From assembly GCF_008329565.1 (NCBI RefSeq), contig NZ_NPKT01000007.1, positions 62,001 through 126,000 of the forward strand: a stretch of DNA of 64,000 bases, given 5' to 3'. Positions within the stretch are counted from its first letter, which is position 1, and each line of letters begins with the position of its first letter. The notes beneath the pieces were generated by a model. That model worked only from the letters and a program-made list of their open reading frames with translations, ran no database searches and was not told where the DNA came from. A program made the translations under genes and the position numbers. This stretch comes from Mycolicibacterium sp. P1-5 (GTDB lineage Bacteria; Actinomycetota; Actinomycetes; Mycobacteriales; Mycobacteriaceae). Positions 46,477-56,299 of this stretch are shown piece by piece.

Positions 46477-47702
46477 CAGGCCAGTTCGACGAACATGTGC
46501 CGAATGCCCGTGTGCCGATTGCTCCGCGCCCACTCGACCGGCTTGGCCACTCGGATCTCCGAAAACCGGTTCAGCAACTCCTCGTAGAGCACCCGAAGCT
46601 CCAGGCGGGCCAGATTGGCGCCAAGGCAGTAGTGCACGCCGTGGCCGAACCCCAGGTGGGGATTGCGTTTACGGCCCACATCGAAAGAGTCGGGATCGTC
46701 GAATACCGACCCGTCGCGGTTGGCCGAGCCTTCCCACACCAGCACTTTGTCCCCGGCCTGGATCGAGCAGGCACCCAGCTCGGTGTCCTGAGTTGCGGTG
46801 CGCCGCTTGGACGGTGACGGGGAGGTCCAGCGGACGACTTCCTCCACCGCCGTCGGCAACAGCTCGGGATCATCCCGCAGCCGTCGGCGCTGATCTGGAT
46901 GCTGAGCCAGCACCAGCAGTCCACCGGCCACCGCGTTGCGCGTGGTCTCCGCACCCGCGCTGAACAGCAGGTTGAAAAACAGATACAGCTCGATGTCGGT
47001 GAGCGACGGCGCGTCCGGGTCATCGACAGTGGCGTTGGCCACCACCGAGAGCATGTCATCCCCGGGCTCCGCGCGCTTCTTCGCAATCAGCTCGGAGCCG
47101 TAGGCGAAGATCCGTGACCCGGCCTCCTCAATGGACATGGTACCGACCTCCCCCTTGCGGGAGTCACCGAAGTCGAAACTCGGTTCGATCGCACGGAACA
47201 ACCAATGCCGTTCGCTTTCAGGAACTCCCAGCAGAATGCAGATCATCTGCATGGGCAGCTCGGCGGCGATGTCGACCAGGAAGTCGAAGGCCTCTCCCGG
47301 CTGCACGGCATCCAGCAGCACCCGTATGCGGCGGCGAAGATCGTCTTCGACCCGTCCGATCATCCGCGGGGTCAGGCCCGAGCTGACCAGCCGCCTGATG
47401 TGGGTGTGCCGCGGGTCGTCCATCATGTTCAGTACCTGCCCGGCGATCGACAGGTCCTGCAGCAGAGTGCCCCCGAACGGGCGGTCCCCGCCGCTCACCG
47501 ACGAATAGGCGTCCTGATCCCGAAGCACGGCAAGGGTTTCCGGGTAGGTGGCCACCGACCAGAAGCCCTCGCCGTCCGGCGTGTTCTCGGTGGGTGGGTG
47601 CCAGTACACCGGTGCGTCGCGACGGTGGATCGCGAACAAGTCATGCGGGAAGCCCTCGGCGAAGTTGTCAAGGTCGGTGAAGTCGATGTCGCTGAGCAAC
47701 AT
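46476..47702 (-). CDS. cyp126: Cytochrome P450, CYP126 type
   Basis: 408-residue P450. Heme-binding loop [15 protein letters not shown] with ligand Cys359; I-helix [10 protein letters not shown]; ExxR in the K-helix near [11 protein letters not shown]. Synteny next to purB matches M. tuberculosis CYP126 (Rv0778), whose natural substrate is unknown. Needs a ferredoxin; the [3Fe-4S] ferredoxin at 42187 is the nearest. ATG 47702 lies 6 bp after purB and is likely read from the purB transcript. Confidence 0.94.
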   Translation of the reverse strand: MLLSDIDFTDLDNFAEGFPHDLFAIHRRDAPVYWHPPTENTPDGEGFWSVATYPETLAVLRDQDAYSSVSGGDRPFGGTLLQDLSIAGQVLNMMDDPRHTHIRRLVSSGLTPRMIGRVEDDLRRRIRVLLDAVQPGEAFDFLVDIAAELPMQMICILLGVPESERHWLFRAIEPSFDFGDSRKGEVGTMSIEEAGSRIFAYGSELIAKKRAEPGDDMLSVVANATVDDPDAPSLTDIELYLFFNLLFSAGAETTRNAVAGGLLVLAQHPDQRRRLRDDPELLPTAVEEVVRWTSPSPSKRRTATQDTELGACSIQAGDKVLVWEGSANRDGSVFDDPDSFDVGRKRNPHLGFGHGVHYCLGANLARLELRVLYEELLNRFSEIRVAKPVEWARSNRHTGIRHMFVELA

Positions 47703-47708
47703 TGGCGT

Positions 47709-49127
47709 TTACAGGATCGCGCCGGGGGTGTACTTGGCGGCCCCGGGGTAGGCGCTCACCAGTTCATCCACCGCGGCGATCACCTGGTCGACCTGACTGC
47801 CGGCCGCCCCGGTGAACGCCTGCTTGTCGGCCAGCGCGGCGTCGAGCGCCGCCCGGTCGAGCGGCAGCCGCTCATCGGCGGCCAACCGGTCCAGAAGGTC
47901 TGGCTCCAAACCCTTCTCCCGCATCGCGAGTGCTACGGCGACCGCGTGTTCCTTGATCACCTCGTGTGCGGTTTCTCGGCCCACGCCGGCCCGGACCGCC
48001 GCGATGAGTACCTTGGTGGTGGCCAGGAACGGCAGGTAGCGGTCCAGTTCCCGCTTGATCACCGCGGGGTAGGCGCCGAACTCGTCGAGCACCGTCAGGA
48101 ACGTCTCGATCTGGCCATCGATCGCGAAGAACGCGTCCGGCAGTGCCACCCGGCGCACCACCGAGCAGAAGACGTCACCCTCATTCCATTGCGCGCCGGC
48201 CAGTTCCGCGGCCATCGACGCGTAGCCGCGCAGAATCACCTGCAGTCCGTTGACCCGCTCGCAACTGCGCGTGTTCATCTTGTGTGGCATCGCCGACGAG
48301 CCGACCTGTCCGGGCGCGAACCCTTCGGTGACCAGCTCGTGGCCGGCCATCAACCGCACGGTGTGCGCGAACGACGACGGGCCGGCGCCGAGTTGGACCA
48401 GGCTCGAGAGCACGTCGTGGTCCAGCGAGCGGGGATAGACCTGGCCGACGCTGGTGAAAACGGCGTTGAAGCCCAGGAATTCAGCGACCCGGTGCTCCAA
48501 CTCGGCCAGCCGCGCTGCGTCGCCGTCGAACAGATCGAGCATGTCCTGGGCGGTGCCCATCGGGCCCTTGATGCCGCGCAGTGGGTAACGGTCGATCAGC
48601 TCGCGAACCCGCCTCAACGCGACCAGCGTCTCCTCGGCGGCCGATGCGAACCGCTTGCCCAACGTGGTGGCCTGCGCGGCGACGTTGTGGCTGCGGCCGG
48701 CCATCACGAGATCGCGATAGAGCAGCGCGCTCTCGGCCAGACGGGCCACAACGGCCACGCCGTGGGCGTGCACGAGTTCCAGCGAGCGGCGGATCTGCAG
48801 CTGCTCGACGTTCTCGGTGAGGTCGCGGCTCGTCATGCCCTTGTGCACGTGCTCGTGTCCGGCCAGCGCATTGAATTCCTCGATGCGGGCCTTGACGTCG
48901 TGGCGGGTCACCCGCTCGCGGGCGGCGATCGACGCCAGGTCGACCTGCTCGAGCACCCGCTCGTAGTCGTCGACCACGCCGTCGGGCACCGGGGTGCCGA
49001 GTTCGGACTGAGCGCGCAGCACCGCCAGCCAGAGCCGGCGTTCGGCGACGATCTTGGCTTCGGGCGACCAGATCGCGACCATCTCCGCGCTGGCATACCG
49101 GCCGGCCAGGACATTAGGGATTGTCAC
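47709..49127 (-). CDS. purB: Adenylosuccinate lyase PurB
   Basis: Adenylosuccinate lyase, 472 residues, used twice in AMP synthesis (SAICAR to AICAR and adenylosuccinate to AMP). Fumarase/aspartase-family signature GSSAMPHKMN (about residue 275), KGMTSRDLTEN near the N-terminus. The GTG start (49127) has TAAGCT 8 nt upstream on its strand. It is followed by cyp126 and the TDT gene and diverges from relZ. Confidence 0.98.
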   Translation of the reverse strand: MTIPNVLAGRYASAEMVAIWSPEAKIVAERRLWLAVLRAQSELGTPVPDGVVDDYERVLEQVDLASIAARERVTRHDVKARIEEFNALAGHEHVHKGMTSRDLTENVEQLQIRRSLELVHAHGVAVVARLAESALLYRDLVMAGRSHNVAAQATTLGKRFASAAEETLVALRRVRELIDRYPLRGIKGPMGTAQDMLDLFDGDAARLAELEHRVAEFLGFNAVFTSVGQVYPRSLDHDVLSSLVQLGAGPSSFAHTVRLMAGHELVTEGFAPGQVGSSAMPHKMNTRSCERVNGLQVILRGYASMAAELAGAQWNEGDVFCSVVRRVALPDAFFAIDGQIETFLTVLDEFGAYPAVIKRELDRYLPFLATTKVLIAAVRAGVGRETAHEVIKEHAVAVALAMREKGLEPDLLDRLAADERLPLDRAALDAALADKQAFTGAAGSQVDQVIAAVDELVSAYPGAAKYTPGAIL

Positions 49128-49167
49128 AACGCATCAGCTTACGGCCCTGGTACGGCAAGGTAGACGC

Positions 49168-50886
49168 ATGCACTTTGTCGGCTTGGATCTGGCCTGGGGT
49201 GAGCGCAAGCCGACCGGCGTCGCCGTGCTCGACGACGACGGCCGGCTCGTCCATATCGCCACCGCGCAAGACGATTCGAGCATCCTCGACGCGGTTCGGC
49301 CGTTTGTCGACGGTCCCTGCTTGGTCGCCATCGACGCTCCGCTCATCGTGACCAACGCGACCGGCCAGCGCGGCTGTGAAACGGACCTGAACCGCGACTT
49401 CGCCAAATTCGAGGCGGGCGCGCACCCGGCGAACACGGGAAAGCCCGAGTTCGCGGTAACCCCGCGCGGCGCCCGGATCGCCGAAGCGCTCGGGCTGGAC
49501 ATGGATCCGCAGTCGCGGGCGTCGCGTCGGGCCATCGAGGTCTACCCACATCCAGCCACGGTGGTGCTGTTCCGGCTCGGCCGAACGCTGAAGTACAAGC
49601 ACAAGCAGGGCCGCAGCCTGCCGCAACTGCGCACCGAGCTACTCCGGCTGATGGACGAGATCGAGCGACTCGGCCACGCCACGGTGGCGCTGCGGGTCGC
49701 AGACCACCCGGAGTGGATCGCCATGCGCGCGTCCGTCGAGAAGGCCCAGCGCAAAAGCGAATTGCGCCGCGCCGAGGACCCCATCGACGCGGTCGTGTGC
49801 GCCTACGTCGGGTTGTACGCCACCCGCCGGCCGAATTCGGTAACCACCTACGGAGACTTCGCAGGGGGCTACATCGTGACGCCCACGCTGCCATCCGATC
49901 TGATGCCTACGCCGCCCGAGCCGACGCCCGGTGTGGTCGGTGACGCCGTCGCCCGCTACGCCGAGCGGCGCCCCGCCCTCATCGCGACCACCGAGCACTA
50001 CCTGGCGTTGGTCACCCGCCTGCTCGACGATGCGGGCATCAACTACCTCAGCGTGACGGCCCGCACCAAAAGCGTCGCCTCGTTCGCGGCGAAAGCGGAT
50101 CGCAGCAGCAACGGCGAGCGGCTCTACATGGACCCGTCGACGCAGATCACCGACCAGGTCGGCGTGCGGATCATTACCTACCTGCGCGAGGACGTCACCG
50201 CCGTCGGCACCCTGCTGTCCGAGGAGTTGACGGTGCTGACCGATCTCGATATGGGGCAGGTGACGGCTCGCGAGGGCCGCTGGGGGTACGCCAGCCGGCA
50301 CATGCTGGTCGTGAACGACGACGAAATACAGCCGGCATCGGTACAGATACGCACCGTGCTCCAACATGCGTGGGCGGAGTTCGAGCACGACATCCGGTAC
50401 AAGGGCACGGTTCCCGAGGAGGACGCCGCCGAACTCGACCGCCGCTTCACCTTGGCCGCGGGACTGCTCGAGCTGGCCGACCGCGAGTTCACCGAGATAC
50501 GTGACCGATTGCGTAGCTCGATGGCCGAAGTTCGCAGCCCGACCGCGGCGGGCGCGGGCATCGCGACACCGGTGCTGGCCACCTACCTGGGGCATCGCTT
50601 TCCCGAAGCAGGCTGGTCGCGAACCGAGCACTACGGGTGGATGTCGGCTCTGCTTGGCGACCTGGGCATCCTGACCCTTGATGCCCTCGAGGAGCTGTTG
50701 ACCAATCTCGACACCGATGCCGTCAACCGGAAGATGGACTACCGCTTCCCGGCAGGTGCGGTGCGCCGTTTGGACGACGCACTACTGGCTGCGTTCGCGG
50801 ACCGCTACGTCGGCCTTGCGGGCAATGCCCATCGGGTGGGGTTGCTGCAGAACCGGCTCCAGCGGCTGCAGGCTCCCGGAACCTGA
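49168..50886 (+). CDS. relZ: RelZ: RNase H-like (DUF429) fused to (p)ppGpp synthetase
   Basis: 572-residue fusion. N-terminal part (about 1-240) is a DUF429 RNase-H-like domain (FVGLDLAWGERKPTGVAVLD, APLIVTN, EDPIDAVVCAYVGL). C-terminal part (about 270-570) is a RelA/SpoT-type alarmone synthetase domain: VTARTKSVASFAAKA, DQVGVRIITYL, GYASRHM and VQIRTVLQHAWAEFEHD. No HD hydrolase, TGS or ACT domain, so a small stand-alone synthetase. It corresponds to M. smegmatis RelZ (MS_RHII-RSD), also near purB, described with RNase HII and (p)ppGpp/pGpp synthesis. ATG 49168 opens with the RNase H core strand. Confidence 0.93.
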   Translation: MHFVGLDLAWGERKPTGVAVLDDDGRLVHIATAQDDSSILDAVRPFVDGPCLVAIDAPLIVTNATGQRGCETDLNRDFAKFEAGAHPANTGKPEFAVTPRGARIAEALGLDMDPQSRASRRAIEVYPHPATVVLFRLGRTLKYKHKQGRSLPQLRTELLRLMDEIERLGHATVALRVADHPEWIAMRASVEKAQRKSELRRAEDPIDAVVCAYVGLYATRRPNSVTTYGDFAGGYIVTPTLPSDLMPTPPEPTPGVVGDAVARYAERRPALIATTEHYLALVTRLLDDAGINYLSVTARTKSVASFAAKADRSSNGERLYMDPSTQITDQVGVRIITYLREDVTAVGTLLSEELTVLTDLDMGQVTAREGRWGYASRHMLVVNDDEIQPASVQIRTVLQHAWAEFEHDIRYKGTVPEEDAAELDRRFTLAAGLLELADREFTEIRDRLRSSMAEVRSPTAAGAGIATPVLATYLGHRFPEAGWSRTEHYGWMSALLGDLGILTLDALEELLTNLDTDAVNRKMDYRFPAGAVRRLDDALLAAFADRYVGLAGNAHRVGLLQNRLQRLQAPGT

Positions 50887-50901
50887 CGTCGAGATCGACG
50901 T
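50886..50901 (+). terminator. Small hairpin after relZ
   Basis: 6-bp stem ACGTCG/CGACGT with loop AGAT, starting at the last base of the stop codon. A weak terminator candidate. Confidence 0.3.
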
Positions 50902-50957
50902 AATGCTCTATTCCACTGGCATTGTCACTGCCAATTGTCGTTTTGGGCGCAGACGGG

Positions 50958-51956
50958 TCACCCTCGCAGACCCGGCCAGGCCTCCGACGTCCCGGTCAGC
51001 CGACTGACCTGTTCCAGCAGGCGCCGCACCTTGGCCGGGTTCTCGTGGCGTTGCCAGCCGAACGTCGTCGGCCGCTGGCTGCGGTCATGCCAGAAATGGC
51101 CGGGCTTGGACTCCGGCCGGGTCGCGACCAGCCACACTGCGGTGTCGGCGCCGTCGGCCACATCGCGCAGCAGCGGCCGGGTGACCGCGCGGAACCGCGG
51201 CAGACTTTCGGCCACGCCGGGGGTGTCCACCCAGCCGGGATGCATGCTCTCCACTCGGATGTCCGTGCCGGCCAGCCGGCGCGACCACGAGTCGGCCAGC
51301 ACCACCTGCATCTTCTTGGTGCGGGCGTAGGCCCGCACGCCGTTGTAGGCACGCCGGCACTCCAGGTCGTCGACCACGAGCGGCGAGCCGTACATGCCGC
51401 CCGAGGACACCCACACCACCGACGCCCCGCCCGCGGCCCGCAATAGCGGCATCAGCCGCTCGGTCATCAGATGCGGGCCAAGCACATGGGTGGCCAGCTG
51501 CATCTCATGCCCCTGCCGGGTGAGGACGCGGTCTTTGGGCATCAGGCCGGCGTTGTGCACCAACCCGTTGAGCGCGGGCACGCGGTTGGCGAAGTCGGCT
51601 GTCCACGCCCGCACCGCATCGAGGTCCGAGACGTCACAGACTTCGGCCACCACGTGGGCGGCGGCCACTGATTCGCGCATCGCGGCGCACGAATCGTCAA
51701 CCTTCTCCGGGTTGCGTCCCAACAGGTGCACGGTCGCGCCGAGCCCGGCGAACGAGCGCGCCATCGCCAGGCCGATTCCCGCTGTCGCCCCGGTGATCAG
51801 CACCCGCTTGCCCAGCAGCGCCCGCGGCCCGGCGTCGGCGGCCCACCAGCGCCGACGCAGGCCCGAACCGATCTTGGTGTAACCGACGATCAACGCCCGG
51901 TCCATCACGCCGTCGAGCAGTTCCGCAGCCGGCCGGGCGAGCCCGGAGAAATCCAT
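50958..51956 (-). CDS. SDR family oxidoreductase (DHRS12-like)
   Basis: 332-residue SDR: about 48 residues of N-terminal lead with a basic patch, then VLITGATAGIG, HNAG, Ser in WVSSGGM and YARTK (Tyr-x3-Lys). The pattern is like DHRS12/retinol-dehydrogenase-type SDRs acting on lipids. Substrate unknown. ATG 51956 is 18 bp downstream of the TetR gene on the same strand, so they are likely one operon and the TetR protein may control it. Confidence 0.9.
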   Translation of the reverse strand: MDFSGLARPAAELLDGVMDRALIVGYTKIGSGLRRRWWAADAGPRALLGKRVLITGATAGIGLAMARSFAGLGATVHLLGRNPEKVDDSCAAMRESVAAAHVVAEVCDVSDLDAVRAWTADFANRVPALNGLVHNAGLMPKDRVLTRQGHEMQLATHVLGPHLMTERLMPLLRAAGGASVVWVSSGGMYGSPLVVDDLECRRAYNGVRAYARTKKMQVVLADSWSRRLAGTDIRVESMHPGWVDTPGVAESLPRFRAVTRPLLRDVADGADTAVWLVATRPESKPGHFWHDRSQRPTTFGWQRHENPAKVRRLLEQVSRLTGTSEAWPGLRG

Positions 51957-51974
51957 GGCTTCGAACGTAACCGC

Positions 51975-52583
51975 TCAGACCCGAACAGTGCGCTCGTCAA
52001 CCGGCGCCAGCACGTCGATCACTTCCATGACCGTGGCCCTGGCGACCTCTCGCGGACCGTCGCCGTCTCGGACCAGAGCGGAGACCACCGCACCGTCGAC
52101 GGCGTTGACCAGAGCCGTCACCAGATCTACCCGCATGTTGCGTCCCGACCGCGCCATCGCAGCGACGACGGCGTCCACCCGCTGCTGTGCCAGCCGGTGC
52201 TGGATCTCGCGTAGTTCAGAATTCCGCGCGCACGCGATGTAGCGCTCATATCGCGATATCAGCTCCTCGCTGCTCGCTTCGCCGTGGGGATCGCCGACCA
52301 ACAGATCGACCAGCACGTCGGCAATCGCCTCGGCACCGCGCCGCCGGCGCGGGAGCGCGTCGACGCGTGCACGCATCTGCGCGGTCTCCACCGCACAGAT
52401 GTACTCCACGGCCTTGAGCACCAAATCATCCAGCGACGAGAAGTAGTAGGTGGTCGACGCCAGCGGCAAACCCGCGCGGCGCGCCACCGCGCGATGGCGC
52501 ACGGCTTCGAAGCCACCTTCGCGCAGCAACTCGGCAGCAGCGCTTATCAGCGCATACCGTCGTCGCTCCCCCTTGGGAGTCAT
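51975..52583 (-). CDS. TetR-family transcriptional regulator
   Basis: 202-residue TetR regulator: HTH at about 9-55 (ALISAAAELLREGGFEAVRHRAVARRAGLPLASTTYYF region) and a ligand domain. The syntenic M. tuberculosis gene is Rv0775. ATG 52583 fits the usual length; GTG 52595 is possible. It diverges from the esterase gene (52708) and precedes the SDR on the same strand; either could be a target. Confidence 0.9.
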   Translation of the reverse strand: MTPKGERRRYALISAAAELLREGGFEAVRHRAVARRAGLPLASTTYYFSSLDDLVLKAVEYICAVETAQMRARVDALPRRRRGAEAIADVLVDLLVGDPHGEASSEELISRYERYIACARNSELREIQHRLAQQRVDAVVAAMARSGRNMRVDLVTALVNAVDGAVVSALVRDGDGPREVARATVMEVIDVLAPVDERTVRV

Positions 52584-52707
52584 CGCTGCTGTCACGTTCA
52601 GCAATGCTGCCAGCAGCGTCAGCGGGACATCGCTCTTTAACCGAATCATTAACGTGGCCCTGAGGTGGAGCTAGGCTCGATCGCCCACACCACAGCGCTT
52701 TGGCAAG

Positions 52708-53616
52708 ATGGCTCGCATGGCGAACCTGAGCCGTCGCGCAGTTCTGCGACTCGGTGCCGGAGCCGTTGTGGGTGCCGCGGGCGCCTTCGCCGGCGGCCGC
52801 GCGCTCGATTCCGCGGCCCACGTCGCCGCCCCGGACGTCGCGATGACCGGCGTCGGCGCTCCGCTGGTACCGCCAGCCCCGCTGGAGCCTGCATCCGGCG
52901 TCGTCGCTCCCACGATGGTCACCGGCTCGTTCGTGTCGGCGGCGCGCGGCGGCGTGAGCACCAACTGGGCCATCGCCCGACCGCCGGGACAGACAGCCCC
53001 GTTACACCCGGTCATCGCGCTGCACGGTAAGGGCCAGGACGCCGCGGGCGTGATGGCCGGTGGTGTCGAACAGGGCCTGGCCCAAGCGGTTCAAGCCGGA
53101 CTGCCACCGTTCGCGGTGGTCGCGGTCGACGGCGGCGGCAGCTACTGGCACAAGCGCGTCGACGGCGAAGACTCCGGGAAGATGGTGCTCGACGAGCTGA
53201 TTCCGATGCTCAGCAGTCAGGGGTTGGACACGTCTCGGGTGGCGTTCCTGGGCTGGTCGATGGGCGGTTACGGGGCGCTGCTCCTGGGCGCTCGGCTCGG
53301 GCCGGCCCGCACGGCGGCGATCACTGCGGTCAGCCCGGCCCTGTGGTTGTCGTCCGGCGCGGCGGCCCCCGGTGCGTTCGACGGGCCCGACGACTTCGCC
53401 GCCAATTCTGTCTTCGGCCTGCCCGCGCTGGCCTCGATCCCGATCCGGATCGACTGCGGCAACAGCGACCCGTTCTATTCAGCAACCAAGCAGTTCATCG
53501 CCCAGCTGCCCAACCCGCCGGCCGGCGGCTTCTCCCCGGGTGGCCACGACGGCGGCTTCTGGAGTGCACAGCTGCCCGGCGAGATCGCCTGGATGGCACC
53601 GCTGCTCACGGCCTGA
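52708..53616 (+). CDS. Exported esterase (alpha/beta-hydrolase), Tat-type signal
   Basis: 302-residue alpha/beta-hydrolase with a twin-arginine-type signal (NLSRRAVLRLGAGAVVG) and a Pro/Ala-rich stretch to about 68. Nucleophile Ser184 in GWSMGG; His in GGHDGGFW; resembles the esterase D/feruloyl esterase group. The M. tuberculosis counterpart (Rv0774c) is a secreted esterase. Likely hydrolyses acyl esters in the envelope. ATG 52708 or 52717. A hairpin follows the stop. Confidence 0.92.
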   Translation: MARMANLSRRAVLRLGAGAVVGAAGAFAGGRALDSAAHVAAPDVAMTGVGAPLVPPAPLEPASGVVAPTMVTGSFVSAARGGVSTNWAIARPPGQTAPLHPVIALHGKGQDAAGVMAGGVEQGLAQAVQAGLPPFAVVAVDGGGSYWHKRVDGEDSGKMVLDELIPMLSSQGLDTSRVAFLGWSMGGYGALLLGARLGPARTAAITAVSPALWLSSGAAAPGAFDGPDDFAANSVFGLPALASIPIRIDCGNSDPFYSATKQFIAQLPNPPAGGFSPGGHDGGFWSAQLPGEIAWMAPLLTA

Positions 53617-53623
53617 GCCGCCG

Positions 53624-53641
53624 TACCCCGAGATCGGGGTA
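53624..53641 (+). terminator. Terminator after esterase gene
   Basis: Perfect 7-bp stem TACCCCG/CGGGGTA with loop AGAT, 7 bp after the stop. Confidence 0.55.
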
Positions 53642-53742
53642 ACGGCGTTCGTGGTCGATTGTCTGCCGTTGTGGAATTGTCTACAGTCGGAGTTACTGTC
53701 AACCATTCGATAAGCCTTCCGCCGGAGCGTTGCGAGGAGATC

Positions 53743-55014
53743 ATGACCGTCGAAAGCCCACCGCTCTCCCCGCGGCCGTACCACCCTCTCGACATCTCAG
53801 CGCCGAACTTCTGGACGGCCGACTTCGCCACCCGCGACCGCACGTTCGCCCAGCTGCGGGCCGCCGACGGGTTGTCCTGGCATGCACCGGTGTCGTCGGT
53901 CTTCCCGCACTCGGAGACGGGGTACTGGGCGATCACCCGGCACGCCGACATCAAGTACGTCAGCCAGCACACAGAGATCTTCAGCTCGGCCTTGGGCATC
54001 AGCGTCGACCCGCTGCCTGCCGAGGTGCAACAGGCCACGAGTTTCTTCCTGGCCATGGATCCGCCGGAGCACACCCTGTATCGCCGGTTGATCAGCGCGA
54101 CGTTCACCCCGAAGCAGGTTCGCCGCATCGAGGCCCAGATCCAGGCGAATGCCGCCGATATCGTCGACCGGCTGATCGAGCGGCTGCGCGACGGCGAGGA
54201 GATCGATTTCGTCGCCGAGTGCTCGGCGAAGCTCCCGATGCGTACGGTCTCGGACATGATCGGCATCGCCCCCGCCGACCAGGAAGCGGTGGCGTACGCG
54301 GCCGAAAGCCTGTTCAGCGCCACCGATGACGACTACGCCAGCTTTGAAGAACGCGCCACGCATGCGCTGACCCAGATCGGGATTCTCACCAGCTCGGGTA
54401 TCGAGCTGGCCCAGCTGCGTCGTCGCGAACCGCACGAGGATCTGATGACCAACATCGTCAACGCCGAGGTCGACGGCCACCAGCTCACCGATATCCAGAT
54501 CGGCTCCTTCATGGTGCTGCTGGCCTCCGCCGGTAATGACACCACCAAGCAGACCACCTCACACGCGTTCAAGGCGCTCGCTGACAATCCGGGCCAACGG
54601 GCTTGGCTGATGGATGATTTCGACGCTCGCATCCCCTCCGCGGTCGAGGAGTTCATCCGCTGGGCCACCCCGGTGCTCAACTTCGCGCGGCATGCCGCGG
54701 TCGACACCGAGGTGGCCGGTACCGCGATCAAGGCGGGCGAGAAGGTCGCGCTGTTCTATTGCTCGGCCAACCGCGACGAGGCGGTGTTCGGCCGCCCCGG
54801 CGAGTTCGACATCACTCGATCACCCAACCCGCACTTCGGCTTCGGTGGCGGCGGGCCACATTTCTGCCTGGGTGCCAACCTCGCCAGGACCGAACTTCGG
54901 CAGCTGTTCCACCAGCTGCTCACCCGGCTGCCGCAGGTTCACGTCGGTGAGCCGGAGTACCTGCACAGCAACGTGATTCACGGCGTCAAGCGGCTGCCTG
55001 TCAAGCTAGCGTGA
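53743..55014 (+). CDS. Cytochrome P450
   Basis: 423-residue P450: heme loop [18 protein letters not shown] with Cys375, I-helix [12 protein letters not shown], ExxR region in [17 protein letters not shown]. Fits the actinobacterial steroid/fatty-acid P450 cluster, but I cannot name the subfamily. ATG 53743 has AGGAGA 5 nt upstream. The 3' end overlaps the end of convergent purD by 14 bp. Confidence 0.93.
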   Translation: MTVESPPLSPRPYHPLDISAPNFWTADFATRDRTFAQLRAADGLSWHAPVSSVFPHSETGYWAITRHADIKYVSQHTEIFSSALGISVDPLPAEVQQATSFFLAMDPPEHTLYRRLISATFTPKQVRRIEAQIQANAADIVDRLIERLRDGEEIDFVAECSAKLPMRTVSDMIGIAPADQEAVAYAAESLFSATDDDYASFEERATHALTQIGILTSSGIELAQLRRREPHEDLMTNIVNAEVDGHQLTDIQIGSFMVLLASAGNDTTKQTTSHAFKALADNPGQRAWLMDDFDARIPSAVEEFIRWATPVLNFARHAAVDTEVAGTAIKAGEKVALFYCSANRDEAVFGRPGEFDITRSPNPHFGFGGGGPHFCLGANLARTELRQLFHQLLTRLPQVHVGEPEYLHSNVIHGVKRLPVKLA

Positions 55015-56272
55015 TGCGATTCTCCGCCGCAGCCAGCGCGATGTCACGGCGAAAGTGGCTGCCCGGCAATCGAATCGAGCCGGTAATCCGGTAGGCCTCC
55101 TCGCGTGCTGCCGGCAGGTCGGCCCCAGTGCCGACGATCGAGAGGACGCGGCCGCCCGATGACACGATGGCACCGTCATCGCGCCGCGCAGTACCGGCGT
55201 GCAGAACGCCGTCAACTTCCGACCCGGCGATCACATCCCCGACCCGCGGGCGGCCGGGATAGTTCTCGGCAGCCACCACCACGGTCACCGCATACCCATC
55301 GCGCCACTGCAGCGGACCGGCCTCGGCGAGCGTTCCGGTCGCGGTGGCGTGTAACAGCCGACCCAGTGGGGACTCCAGCAGTGCCAGCACGGCCTGGGTC
55401 TCGGGATCGCCGAAGCGGCAGTTGAATTCGATGACCGCCGGCCCGTTGGAAGTGATCGCCAGCCCGGCATACAGTAGCCCGGAGAACGGCGAGCCGCGGC
55501 GGACCAGTTCGGCGGCAACGGGTTCCACCACCTCGCCGACGATCGCGGACAGCACGTCTGCGGGCAACCATGGCAGCGGTGAATAAGCGCCCATACCACC
55601 GGTATTGGGCCCGGCGTCGTTGTCGCCGACCCGCTTGAAGTCCTGGGCGGGCAGCAGCGGAACCACGGTTGCCCCGTCCACCAGACAGAACAGCGACACC
55701 TCGGGTCCGTCGAGGAAGGACTCCAGCAGCACCGGATGTCCCGAGTCGAGCAGCGACGCGGCGTGCGCGCGGGCGACGTCGCGGTCGTCGGTGACCACCA
55801 CACCCTTGCCCGCGGCCAGTCCGTCGTCCTTGACCACCCAGGCGGGCTGGCCGGCGGCGGGACCGAAGCGGTCCAAGGCGGCATCGAGATGGGCGGGATT
55901 GTCGACGGTCTCGCTGCCGGCGGTCCGCACACCGGCGGTGGCCATCACATCCTTGGCGAACGCCTTGGAGCCCTCGATCCGGGCGGCGTCGCTAGAGGGG
56001 CCGAAGCAGGCGATCCCGGCGGCGCGGACGGCGTCGGCGACACCGAGAACCAGTGGCACTTCGGGGCCGATGATCACCAGATCGGCCTCAACCTTCTTCG
56101 CCAGCGCGGTGACCGCCTCGGCGGAGGTGACATCGACGTCGTGCTGTTCGGCCACCGCCGCGGTGCCGGCATTACCGGGGGCAACGGCCAGGAAGTCGAC
56201 GCCGACGTCTCTGCGCAGGCCCAGTAACAGGGCGTGTTCGCGGGCACCGGATCCGATCACGAGGACGCGCAC
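55001..56272 (-). CDS. purD: Phosphoribosylamine-glycine ligase PurD
   Basis: GAR synthetase, step 2 of purine synthesis, ATP-grasp fold, 423 residues. Seen: [13 protein letters not shown] at the start, [10 protein letters not shown] (ATP-binding), [12 protein letters not shown] (metal-binding). The GTG start at 56272 has TAGGGT 8 nt upstream on its strand. It is the last purine gene in the window and ends 14 bp inside the convergent P450 gene. Confidence 0.98.
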   Translation of the reverse strand: MRVLVIGSGAREHALLLGLRRDVGVDFLAVAPGNAGTAAVAEQHDVDVTSAEAVTALAKKVEADLVIIGPEVPLVLGVADAVRAAGIACFGPSSDAARIEGSKAFAKDVMATAGVRTAGSETVDNPAHLDAALDRFGPAAGQPAWVVKDDGLAAGKGVVVTDDRDVARAHAASLLDSGHPVLLESFLDGPEVSLFCLVDGATVVPLLPAQDFKRVGDNDAGPNTGGMGAYSPLPWLPADVLSAIVGEVVEPVAAELVRRGSPFSGLLYAGLAITSNGPAVIEFNCRFGDPETQAVLALLESPLGRLLHATATGTLAEAGPLQWRDGYAVTVVVAAENYPGRPRVGDVIAGSEVDGVLHAGTARRDDGAIVSSGGRVLSIVGTGADLPAAREEAYRITGSIRLPGSHFRRDIALAAAENRITLA

Positions 56273-56299
56273 AGGTTCACACCCTATCGCCCAGCCTGA

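Noticed and set aside
47205..49163. A 652-codon open frame on the plus strand, opposite CYP126 and purB
   Set aside because: It is the mirror of two well-recognised genes; its product has no recognisable domain and is low-complexity, as expected from GC-rich codon shadows.
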